Shown here: positions 11,195 through 24,100 of the stretch, piece after piece
How the letters are laid out: each line of letters opens with the position of its first letter
How positions within the stretch are numbered: the stretch's first letter is position 1
Origin: Spisula solida
Taxonomy: Eukaryota > Mollusca > Bivalvia > Venerida > Mactridae
Assembly: GCA_947247005.1 (NCBI GenBank)
Contig: OX365956.1
Span: 12,296,089 to 12,360,088 of the forward strand
DNA length: 64,000 bases
Direction of reading: 5' to 3'
Position numbers and translations under genes: made by a program
The notes under the pieces: model-generated
The model's input: only the letters and a program-made list of their open reading frames with translations
What the model was told of the DNA's origin: nothing
Database searches by the model: none

Positions 11195-14100
11195 TTAATC
11201 AGAACAATGAACTTTAGCAGCTGTCTCTCCTTCACAACTCTCCTCACTCGAAGATACATAACTATCATGTAGCTGCTCTAATGATTCGAGGGGGTCAATG
11301 CTAGGGCGTTTTTTCACTGGAGAACAGCTAGAGTCACTTGAACTTGAATCACCTTCAAAACTTTGCAAAGACTGCTTATCTAGTCTGTCAACGTGAATAT
11401 CTGAATTCCCATTGACACAGTTATCCTCTTCCAAAGGTTCATTTACTTCCACATGCTTTTCAAGTCTTGAGATTGGATCAGACGGTGACACCTCTGTTGT
11501 ATTGGTCATAGAATCACCTATTCCTGAATCAGCTGCACCGTCTTTCCCACATTCAGATAACCGTTGAGCAAATTTCAAAAACTCTTCATTTCCATCATTG
11601 TAATCTTCCTCATTACTCTCCTCATCTTCAGCATCACTATCATTGTTTGTACTATCGTTGTCTTCAGTTCGACACATGTCAGATTCATAAGCTTCTGCTG
11701 CTGAATCATCCCGAGCATTTTGACTTGAAGCATCTCCGAAGCTGGATACATCTGGATCATAACATAGTTCAGAACCTGTACCAGTATCAAGCGAGTCAGG
11801 TGTTCCAACATCAGAATCTTTATCACCAATGTTCTTGTCCTCACTAGATGAACTTGAAGTATGATAAGCTTCAGTAGTTATTTCTTCAACAGTTTCATGA
11901 AAGCTTACACGCTTTGGTTCCATTCTTTTTCTCTTGGCACTGGCATCAATACTCTCAGATGTCTCACCATGGTAACTATGACTTTTACTGATCTCTTGGT
12001 CAACCCCATCACCCTTAATGGTAAACTCTCTATGACCTTTGGAAGAATATTCAAGTAACCTGCTAGGACTTGGACTTCTACGAATAATGGCATGGCGGGG
12101 TGAAGAAAGCGATGAGGATGATTGTCGACACTCATCCTCCTTACGATAAATGAATGCACAAATAGATTTATCTTCCATTTGAATATCTTCTGCATCATGT
12201 GACAGAGACACAGTGACAACATCACATCTTTTGGCTTTGCCTGATGAACCAGACTTAACTGGACTCTCATTAGGTTTAAAAGTAGAAAAATTAATATCAG
12301 TCTGATCAAAATGCCTCCGTGACATGTATGTAGCCCCTGCACTATAACCAGAACATCTGGCATACTCATCAGAGTCTCTCACAGTATGACCATTGAACTT
12401 AGTAGTCTCAAGTAATAATCTGTCTAATTCTTCAATTTCAGACTCTTCAACACTCAATGGACGTCTAACTTTTGGAGAACTGTATGTCTTGGTTCTGGCA
12501 TTACTCAAAGATAACAGCAAATCTGCTGGGTTCAAGTCATCAGGGCTGTTGTCTTCATCATCTTTTAATTGTTGAAGCAGCGATTCCCACTCATCATCAG
12601 CTTTGGTTTTCTTCCATGAAGTTTTAGGAGGAATTTCAAGAGGTTTCAAGACAGGCCTTGATGAATTTTTCATTCTTGGAGATTTTACATTTTTAAAAGT
12701 CTCAACTTCGTCTAAAGAGAAATTGTAACCTTGAAGAGCAGCCTTTGTTACTGGACTTCCAGAATCATTGAACTTGGGTACTCCATCAGTAACTACTACA
12801 TCTGAATACAGACACTGTTTAGATTCATGGCATTCATCAACACTATTATCACCAATGTTATCTATATCCGATTCAATATATGCTGACTCCACAGTTTTAG
12901 GTTCTCCTTTCATCACAAGATTCTCTCTATCTTTTCCAGTTTCACCTGATTGGATGATATTTGACATATGTAACTGACCTAATTGGTTTTCAGCTATATC
13001 ACTTTCCACAAGGTCATCTATAAAAGGAAGATCTAAATCCTCAAGCTTGATTTTATCGTTCTTATGATCGCCATCAAAACTATCCATTTTTTCCATTTCA
13101 TTTACAATATCATCACGAGAAAGGTTCAGATCAGATAGGGAATAGCTACCTTGTGATGTTTCACTCTCATTTATGGAAACAGAACTATGAGTCAAAGACA
13201 CACTGGCTTCACTTAGACCTCTGATTGAGTCAGATTCACTAGCAGTATGTATCATACCAAAGCTTTCATCTCCAGATATGTCAGTTGAAGGAGATGGAAC
13301 AATATAATTATCTAAATGTGTCTCTAGACTTTCAGATCGTGAATCTTTCAAATTTTGACTAGAATTTCTATGTTTCGTAAACTGAGTAAATTTGTCATTC
13401 TCTTCAGGTGGACTAGCAGCAGTGTCATCTACACTTGAATAATTGTCTTTCCTTGGTAAAGAATGGAAGTTGACCACTTCAATCATTCTATTTCCTGATG
13501 GGGACCTAGACTGAGATGACCTTGAATGACTCATTTTTGACCTTCCAGTCCTAGATTTATCAGTATTTTCAAGGTCAAGGTTACCTGGAGTTCTTCTCTT
13601 GGGGGAGTTAGACAGTGTTCTTTTAGATGGCAGTGATAATGATCGTGCTTGAAAAGGAATTTCGTCTGCTTTCAGCTGCTCAATTTGCATATTTGGAGCT
13701 CGTCTCATGCTTCTTGATCGCCTAGTTCTGGTTCCTGAACTTCCTTCTTTGTGCTGATTCAGTGCATTGATGAGTGCTGTATATAATTCTGTTTCCTTCT
13801 TTCTTTCTGAATCACCAACTATGTGTCGTCTGTGAAGGTAGTATGGAATATCTTCAAACATATCATCATCATTTGATGTACCATCACAATTTGATCGGTC
13901 TTCTGAATCCAAATCATTTAACTTAGATTGCACTGCAGCAAGAATACAAGAACTTGGATCTGTGTCACTCTCTTCATTCTCATCAGTAACTATATCATTC
14001 ACTACCTCAGTACCTATATCATTCACTACATCAGTACCTATATCATTCACTACATCAGCTAAATCAGAATTATTGGATGTCTGCAAATTATCTCCATTTT

Positions 14101-15173
14101 GAACCTCACTTTTATTCACTGAATTCTGCTGATTTGAAGCTTCTATATCTACAGTGGAGTCAACTTCATTATGGAAATGATTCTTACATTCATTAACCCA
14201 CTCACCTACAGTAACATTACCTTCAGAGTCGACAATTGCTCTTTCTGATGACTTAATCTCACGCCTACGATTATTGGAATCTGAAACAAACTTCTCAGCC
14301 AAAGCAGCATTATTCTTTGCCGCAATTAGTAAAGGTTCTACAACATTTTCAACAAGATTATCTAAATCTGGACATCCAATACCAGTTATTGTTTGGAGAC
14401 AATTTTCTATTTCAGCGACTTCATCAGCAGATAAATCAGAATGTATCGACTGATCTGATTGGTCAATACTTTTAACTTTGATATCACTTGGATAAGACAT
14501 AGAATCAGATTGGTCCATACTTGAACCTTTGAGATCACTAGGAAGAGATATGGAATTAGTATGGTCAATTTCAGCTTCATAGCCATCACTTAAATGTGAC
14601 TCGTGTGATTGGCTCTTGTCATTTGCATTTTGATTGGCTGACGAATTAGACAAACTATTTGTGGTACCAACAACATTCAAGTAACTGTCATTGACCTCAA
14701 CATCATCAAGATTAGTGTTAATATTTAGAATGTTAGTAAAGTTATAACAATAGGCACCTTGTGCATGCTGGGTAGGTTCCGCACCTTGAGCTTCCTGTGT
14801 TGGTTCGGCACCTGGTGACTGCTGTGTTGGTTCGGCACCTGGTGACTGCTGTGTTGGTTCGACACCTGGCGACTGCTGGGTACTTTTGGCACCTTGAGGT
14901 TGTGGGGAAGTTGCATCAGAAACACTTTGAACATGCTCAAGTTTTGGTGAATTCAATGAATGGCTACCAGACACTGAACTCTCACTGTGAGCATCATGGT
15001 GGTCCACCGCTGCTTCATCGCCATGGTGACGTGGTAATGATGACTGGTCCAGAATATGTGATCCACTCGAAGCAGACGTATTGTGTAGATCAGCAGAATT
15101 GTGCAATGATGCTTTGGCAGGAATTTTTGGTGTAACGCTGGAACTACGACTAGAGATTCGTCCACTCACGGTT
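11195..15173 (-). CDS. FERM gene exon 9, giant terminal exon encoding a disordered acidic tail
   Basis: Acceptor TTTTTTCAG; the first base completes Arg311 (AG|A) and is followed by [18 protein letters not shown]. The order FR..SGR fits direct joining to exon 8 with the FERM-adjacent F-R-x-S-G-R pattern. It encodes 1,325 residues ending VHCSD and TAA at 11197-11195. Composition is rich in Ser, Asp, Glu and Asn, with basic Ser/Arg patches near [11 protein letters not shown] and [15 protein letters not shown]. Internal repeats: EPTQQSPGA units (27 nt, 14753-14905, residues about 401-451) and DVVNDIGT units (24 nt, 13982-14058, residues about 683-709). Short motifs: KRVSF at 1398-1402 (PP1-docking-like) and DSGIGDS at 1526-1532. 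No DH, PH or phosphatase domain. A uniformly open frame of this length with no array-like DNA strongly supports coding. Confidence 0.9.
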
Positions 15174-18100
15174 CTGAAAAAAGAAAAAGAAACAATGCAA
15201 TAAACATCAACTGCCATCATAAAGCTATCAATTATTGTCTGGTTCTATTGACTGGCATTTTTTATTTTTCTCGGCCAGTTATTGTTGTTTACCATAAGAA
15301 TGTTAAAATAACAAGCCTGATAGAACACCAAATATGCACAGAATAATCATGAGGACCAGGAAAATTATTTCACACAATACTTGTTAACTTAACTTATGGT
15401 TCAAAATATTGAAACAAGATGAAGATTTAATGCTTGTTCCAAACATTTTTCTTCAAATGCTAATAGTCAACAGACCTGATATTTAGTTCAAGGTTAGATA
15501 TCGAGATAACCTAAATGAAGGTTACATTTGTCCAACATATGAATTTTGATATAGCCTGTGGCAATACAGTCAACTCTCGCAATACAGTCAACTCTCGTTA
15601 TCTCGAATTTTTCGGGACTGTGAAAATTACTTTCACCAGGGGTTCTACAGGGGCATAATGCCCAATCCTGAATATAAGACGCAAGTTTGTGTCATAGGCC
15701 ATTAGCTCACATATCTACACCAAAACTCAGTTTCAAACCTGATAAGTTCTATTGTCAAAATTTAGCATATAAAATTTCAAATGACCATAACTCAGTCAAT
15801 ACTCGGTATTTTTTTATCAAATAACTTTTATTTTCTGCAGAAAAGTTCATTCTTTCTATGGCAGCAAATCCTGAATTCTGGATTAATCCGGAATAATAGG
15901 ACCCCTGTTTCACGTAACTAAAATTCAAAATAAGTTTGATAGCCATTTTGTTCCATTCGAAGTCATGGTACGGGATTATTACACGGGTTTCATCGTGTCC
16001 GGGATTTCGCAAACATAAGTTCTCTTCATGTAAACATCATTTGGCTTTCTGACATGATTTCAGTTTTTTTGTTTAACGTGTGGATAAGGCAACACACGGA
16101 ATAAAATACAGTAGAACTTCGATGCCTCGAACTACCTTCGGACCGGGAAAATAGTTCGAGGCATATAGGGTGTTCGAGGCATCTATGGTATTCAAATATA
16201 AGTTCGAACTGATGTGGGCATGAAAATCCGTGTGTGCATTGCATAATTACTTTACTTAAATAATGCACGTGTATCATTTTAATATTATTCATTATAATAA
16301 TAAAACAATATATTTAGACAAAATTGACCTGAAATCCGATTTATCTTCGGCAAGCTCTTTGAATGTTTACATTGAAGTCTTACTAAGGTAACTTGTTATA
16401 CAACGCATTTATATAAAGCAGCGAGTCATGAATTATTATCATGTTCGATGTCAAGTTCGACTACCAATAAATAAATGATACTGAAACAAACACTTTTAAC
16501 GTATGAGAACTTTAAAAATGATTATTTTATTCTGATATGTTGTTGCTTCTGAATTTTATTAACAAAAATTAATTAAATTATTATTTCCTGGTTGGCCTTC
16601 GTTAGCTATTAATGGATCTATAAGTGTTTAAGTTTCTCAAAAACTCGTTATACAATGCAAACAATTAGGTATACATCTATACAGTAATTATCATAACTTG
16701 TTAATACACCTGTCGCCGACTACCCGCGTTGCATTGTTCGACCCATCTACAGGTAAATCATAGCAAGGGACCGTCCAATCAGTTCGAGTCTTTGACCTAG
16801 ATAATGTTCGAGTGATCTATTGTTTCACTATATGAATAAAGAAGGGATTTGCCAGAACCGAAGAACCAGTTCGAGGCATCTAGGGTGTTCGAGGCATCGA
16901 AGTTCTACTGTGTTTGAAAATTCTAAATAAGTTTAAGAACCGCATTTGCTGTCGAAGTCACGGTACGGGTTAAAAGGGGTTTATCGTGTCCAGGATTTTC
17001 CAGTGTTTCAATGGGTTTTAATTACAAGTGTTGGTCGCATCTCGAAGCATGAGATATGTTTGTACAAATTGTTGCACAAACTTAATTGATCAACAATGGA
17101 AGGTGGAAAATTAAGGTAAATTGAAGATTTAATACAGGCAAGGCATGAAACATTTAGCGCTGGTCGGGTCAGATACTTCGAGTTGAACAATAGATTTTAG
17201 GCTAGATGAACAATAGATTTTAGGTGCGAATTAGTTCATCGGTACCTGGAAAAAAGTCGAGAAAATGAAAACTTCGAGACAAACTTCGACATAGGTGGCC
17301 AAATTTCATTTAGACAAAGAAGGAAAAAAATCGGAACTTCAAATTGTTTTCGATAAAAGCGAGTTCGAGATAAAGAGAATTGACTGTATTGAATTGACCT
17401 TTATGAATATTCTATGGTCACACCAGATTAATTATCTTAATATGACAAAACATTCTTATCAATACACATCCAATTTGCTAACATACTCAGAAACAAGCAG
17501 TTGACTGTTCTCTGCATGAACTATTCACAGTAAAACACAAACGTATCAGAGTCATCTCACTTCAATTCCCTGCACAATTGCTTCAAAAGCAGATGCCGTT
17601 TTAAGTTTATAGTATATTTTGCATATGGCAAATCCAAAGTAACAAGGACAAAAGAACAAGTGACACTCACCTCATATTATTTAATACAAACTTTTGATGA
17701 AGTGGTCACTTAATAATAACTAAGTTTCATGAAAGATTAGGTGAAGTTATTGTGACCTCTATTGTCAACACAAGCAATTGTGAAATACAGTCAGATAATG
17801 GAGGAAGAGGGACCTTGTCACTGAGCTACCTCTATGTATCACTTACATATGCAGGGCTACTTATATAGTAGGGGTCATTATAAGGACTCTTCACCACCAG
17901 TTGGTAGCAATTTATTTCTGAGGGCCAAAATAAAGTGTGTAAGTACAGGTTTCTGTTAGAAATGCCACTGAACAAAACCTTTTAATGAAACACAACTATT
18001 TAATTCAATTACAATATCAAACACAGGAGACTGGAAACATTCTAGTCCAGCAACATTCTACAATGACACAGGAGACTGGAAACATTCTAGTCAAGCAACA

Positions 18101-21100
18101 ATCTACAATGACACAGGAGACTGGAAACATTCTAGTCCAGCAACATTCTACAATGACACAGGAGACTGGAAACAGTCCAACAACAGCCTCACATGACAGT
18201 TATCTCATACAACACTATTTCCTTACAGTGATCAACCTATTCTGAACTGTATTGATGAAGCAGAGAAAATACAAAAGTTCCTTACTTTACCATGCTATTC
18301 TCAATGGTATCAGAAAGCAATTGTCAATTATTGAATTAGCTTTGGAGAATGGTCAGAGATGTAAACAAAGACGAGAAACATAAACTACCAGAATTAACCA
18401 TTATACTTATATTACCATGAGTCTGGAAGGCGAAACTACTGAATAATAAAGTCTGAAGCATGGAGAATGTTGTAAAGTTGATGCACAGCTTACCAAAAAA
18501 ATCAACAGATCTAATGACTCAGCCCATGGTGGTATCTTTATAATTCAGTCTGTAATATCACAGAAAAGCATACCACACTTGAACAACAAACTTGATCAAG
18601 CTAATTTGAGCAATAAACTTGATCACCATCATTTGAAAAACAATATTGATCGCCCCTCACTGGAACAACTTATGTGTCCACCCCTCACTGGAACAACTTA
18701 CATGTCCACCCCTCACTGGAACAACAAACATGTCCACCCCTCACTGGAACAACAAACTTGTCCAACCCTCACTGGAACTACTTACATGTCCACCCCTCAC
18801 TGGAACAACAAACATGTCCACCCCTCACTGGAACAACAAACTTGTCCACCCCTCACTGGAACAACAAACTTGTCCAACCCTCACTGGAACTACTTACATG
18901 TCCACCCCTCACTGGAACAACAAACATGTCCACCCCTCACTGGAACAACAAACTTGTCCACCCCTCACTGGAACAACAAACTTGTCCAACCCTCACTGGA
19001 ACTACTTACATGTCCACCCCTCACTGGAACAACAAACTTGTCCACCCCTCACTGGAACAACAAACATGTCCACCCCTCACTGGAACAACAAACTTGTCCA
19101 CACCTCACTGGAACAACAAACATGTCCACCCCTCACTGGAACAACAAACTTGTCCACCCCTCACTGGAACAACAAACATGTCCACCCCTCACTGGAACAA
19201 CAAACTTGTCCACCCCTCACTGGAACAACAAACATGTCCACCCCTCACTGGAACAACAAACTTGTCCACCCCTCACTGGAACAACAAACTTGTCCACACC
19301 TCACTGGAACAACAAACATGTCCACCCCTCACTGGAACAACAAACTTGTCCACCCCTCACTGGAACAACAAACATGTCCACCCCTCACTGGAACAACAAA
19401 CTTATTCATACCTCACTAGAACAATAAACTTGTCCACCCCTCACTGGAACAACAAACTTGTCCACCCCTCACTGGAACAACAAACTTGTCCACCCCTCAC
19501 TGGAACAACAAACTTGTTCCCCTCAATAGAGCAAAATTTGATTCCCCACACTTAAACAACAACATCGCTTCAACGACATGCTTGCAGTAGTATAATGTAG
19601 CAATCAATAGAACTTATATCAACAATTACCCAGACAGATAACTAGTACATTCAGAACTCACCAACAATTACTCAAACAGATCACTGGTACATTCTGTAGA
19701 GATTTCAATGTACCAACAATTACCCAGACAGATCACTAGTACATTCAGAACTCACCAACAATTACTCAGACAGATCACTGGTACATTCTGTAGGGATTTC
19801 AATGTACCAACAATTACTCAGACAGATCACTGGCACATTCTGTAGAGATTTCAATGTACCAACAATTACTCAGACAGATCACTGGTACATTCTGTAGAGG
19901 TTTCAATGTACCAACAATTACCCAGACAGATCACTGGTACATTCTGTAGAGGTTTCAATGTACCAACAATTACCCAGACAGGTCACTGGTACATTCAGAA
20001 CTCACCAACAATTACTCAGACAGATCACTGGTACATTCTGTAGAGGTTTCAATGTACCAACAATTACCCAGACAGATCACTGGTACATTCTGTAGAGGTT
20101 TCAATGTACCAACAATTACCCAGACAGATCACTGGTACATTCTGTAAAGGTTTCACACAATGTAGCTTGTAAATGGGCCTAATTATAGCATCACATTAAA
20201 GTAGAAGACATTCCATTACATAGTTAGTATAGTAATTAGGTCATCAACCATTTCCCCCAGGACTCTTCTATCTACATTATTGGTTATAAACCACTAAATG
20301 CATAAGCGGACCAAAATCGGATACACTCAAGTAGTTCTACAGAAACTTCTGTTTGCTTGGAAATGGTGATATGCTTTGACAAAATAGAACTAGAATCATC
20401 TTAATATTGAGTTTAAAGGAATTGTATACATGTAGTTGAATGAGTGAATGTGTTTCATCTTTTTGATTATTTTGAGATTTTGGCATATTTGAGAAGGGAA
20501 AGTAGAGTAGGGTAAACCCACATTGGAACAGTCTGCGCGTCTGTAAAAATTTGTCTACCGCATTTGACGATCAAAATCTCTCTGATATTAAACATGACCC
20601 CCTGTTTTTTTGGTCTTATATTGTAGCTGAATCATACTGCTTTTCAATGATATAGGTCTGTCAGCTGGCCATAGACTTTAACATGATATAATCTGGGGCT
20701 GATAATTGTCACTTTACATTGAGCTAAAGAACAATTTTATTTAGTGGTTTGTGACCTATTCAACATATTTAACATACGAGAGGCGTCTGTATGTTGCCAG
20801 ACTGTTGTTATATTGCAAAAAGTTTTTAAGACTACAAAGCAGCTCCTATTATTTTTGATATAATGGATACTCCAATATTTTCACATTAAGACCTCCATAT
20901 TCAAAATATGGTCACGTTCGCTACCAGTGAAATGTGCAGACGGGGCAATTCCTATAAACGTTGAGTGTATAGTTAATAAAATACAAATCATAAACCAATC
21001 GTTCTTAAACTTGATGACAATTCTAATATGATGTTAATGCACTGTAACAGTTGTGACAATGACAGTGACAATTCCTAGCAATAAACATGCATGACATAAG

Positions 21101-24100
21101 GCCAACGTAAAGCCATCTAATATGTTTCGACGTCATGGTGTCAAACTATAAAGTGTGTTTTGAGGTTAAGTTCTTCCCATTGGCCGGTGAAATGACCAAA
21201 ATATTACAACAAGTTCAGAATGATAACAGGGAGTCTCCATGTGTCGTACACTAATGTTTGACTGACAGAAAAGGAGTGACATGTCAGTGTAACAGATGAT
21301 GAAAGGCTGCAACATGCAGCGGTGACTGGGTGCTGCGATATACAACCGCCATGCACACATTCACTCCGTAACCAACTACACACCACCACAACTCATACAA
21401 GACCTATAGCCAATAGTCACATGGTACTGCTAAACTGTATCAACATGTAGTAAAACATTATATCTGTTTGTTTTTTGACCATGCTATTTTTTTCATGAAA
21501 TCCAAAATTCTTGAAATTACGTCCCCACGAAATGGTGGTTTTCACCCAAACCCAAAAATAGCCCCATTGAAATAAAATGATTTTACAGTTTCTGATGTAC
21601 TAATACAGACAGAATTCCAGAGCGAATATGGTCAAGGCAGACACTCCATCTATTAATACACAGAATATGGTAAAGGCAGACATTCCATCTAATACACTGT
21701 CTACACTAATACACTGTCTACTCTAATACACTGTCTACTCTAATACACTGTCAACTCTAATACACTGTCTACTCTAATACACTGTCTACTCTAATACACT
21801 GTCTACTCTAATACACTGTCTACTCTAATACCCTGTCTACTCTAATACACTGTCTACTCTAATACACTGTCAACTCTAATACACTGTCTACTCTAATACA
21901 CTGTCTACTCTAATACACTGTCTACTATAATACACTGTCTACTCTAATTCACTGTCTACTCTAATACACTGTCAACTCTAATACACTGTCTACTCTAATA
22001 CACTGTCTACTATAATACACTGTCTACTCTAATACACTGTCTACTATAATACACTGTCTACTCTAATTCACTGTCTACTATAATACACTGTCTACTATAA
22101 TACACTGTCTACTCTAATACACTGTCTACTCTAATATACTGTCTACTCTAATACACTGTCTACTCTAATACACTGTCTACTCTAATACACTGTCTACTAT
22201 AATACACTGTCTACTCTAATACACTGTCTACTATAATACACTGTCTACTCTAATTCACTGTCTACTCTAATACACTGTCTACTCTAATACACTGTCTATT
22301 ATAATACACTGTCTACTATAATACACTGTCTACTCTAATACACTGTCTACTCTAATACACTGTCTACTCTAATACACTGTCTACTTTAATACACTGTCTA
22401 CTCTAATACACTGTCTACTCTAATACACTGTCTATTATAATACACTGTCTATTATAATACACTGTCTACTATAATACACTGTCTACTCTAATACACTGTC
22501 TACTCTAATACACTGTCTACTCTAATACACTGTCTATTATAATACACTGTCTACTATAATACACTGTCTACTCTAATACACTGTCTACTATAATACACTG
22601 TCTACTTTAATACACTGTCTACTCTAATACACTGTCTACTCTAATACACTGTCTACTATAATACACTGTCTACTGGACTAGAAAAGATATTCCATCTATT
22701 AATACACAGAATATGGTCAAGGCAGACATTCCACCTAATACACTGTCTACTGGACTAGAAAAGATATTCCATCTATTAATACACAGAATATGGTCAAGGC
22801 AGACATTCCATCTAATACACTGTCTACTGGACTAGAAAAGACATTCCATCTACTACACCGTCTACATTCTATCTACATGTATATATATGTATATATAATT
22901 ATATTCATGAAAATATATGTCTTTGCCATATGTATATGTTATTGTTGTAAATGGCCAAAGGCAAATGAATGTTCTTCCCCGATAATGCCAAAAAGTTTGA
23001 GCTTGAACATCTAATATAGAGTATACATATATATACAGTCAACTCTCGTTATCTCGAATTTCACGGGACCGTGGAAATTACTTCGACATAACGAAAATTC
23101 GAGATAGAATTTTCGGCATCGATGTTGCAAGTTTTCCAGTTTCTGTCATTATACACCGCCATATTGTTACGGTCGTAAGAACGACATATTCATGAGAATT
23201 GCTTGTTGTGATATTTATGTACATGTATTCCTCCTCGAGAAAATGCATTTTATTTTAATTATTATTTTTACAAACAATTGTTCGAGATGACATGTTTATT
23301 GATGTTAGTACGTAACCCGAAGCTTTATGACATGTTTGCGCAAATTGTTGCAAACAAATATTTGTTCAACAATGGAAGGCGCGAAAATTACAGGTAAATC
23401 GAAGATTTCACACTGGCGAAGTGTGGAAAAAATTCGACGCTAGTCGAATACGATCAGACTTCGACCCGACTTCGAGATGAACAATAGATTTAAAGTGCAA
23501 ATTGGTTAATCGGGACCAAAAAATAATTCGACATAACGAAAAATTCGAGCCGAATTCGAGCCGAAACTTCGAGATGGGTCTCGAGATTTCATATAGACAA
23601 AGAAAGAGAAAAATCGGGACTTGAAAAAAACTTCGACATAACGGAAAATTCGATATAAGCGAGTTCGAGATAACGAGAGTTGACTGTATACACAGAATAT
23701 TATCAAATACTGCAGCACACAGACAAGTCAAATAGAAGAGAATAATTTCAATACTGAGAGACAGGCTAGCTTTAATCACAACGGTAAATCAGCAGAGAGA
23801 CGTTCAAACAGCTAATACAGAGTGTTTCAGGTCTGAAACTATGGTAACAGGCGTCTACAGATTTCATAAAGGATCAATTATCATACTGAACTAACTAGAT
23901 AAAGCATGTGTATATTACAGACCATGAAGAAAACCTATACATTCCTGGATATAGAATACATTTAAAGCACATTATACATAATGGATGAAAAAGAATAGCA
24001 TTACAATATCAGCCCTAAATCCTTCATCTCAACGTACCAGCATTACAATATCAGCCCTAAATCCTTTATCTCAACGTACCAGCATTACAATATCAGCCCT

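Larger units (their letters stand above)
15585..17386. mobile_element. Tigger/pogo-like TIR element (CAGTCAACTCTCG), host of two insertions
   Basis: Left end CAGTCAACTCTCGTTATCTC (15585), right end GAGATAAAGAGAATTGACTG (to 17386), TA on both sides. CAGT ends with a Tc1/mariner-type TA target are typical of the Tigger/pogo group. It carries a CAGGGG element (15637-15907) and a CAGTAG element (16109-16910). Removing both leaves about 720 bp, compared with 651 bp for the clean copy at 23036-23686. The excess fits an internal near-repeat of about 80 bp (15921-16010 and 16919-16998, sharing GAAGTCAYGGTACGGG). An extra copy of the terminus lies at 15567-15579. Confidence 0.75.

Noticed and set aside
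11575..15165. Several frames of 60-154 codons on both strands inside exon 9
   Set aside because: They are shadows of the 1,325-codon terminal exon.
18579..19555. Three overlapping plus-strand frames of 257-293 codons
   Set aside because: They are the same stop-free 29-bp unit read in three frames; no conserved domain or splice signals.
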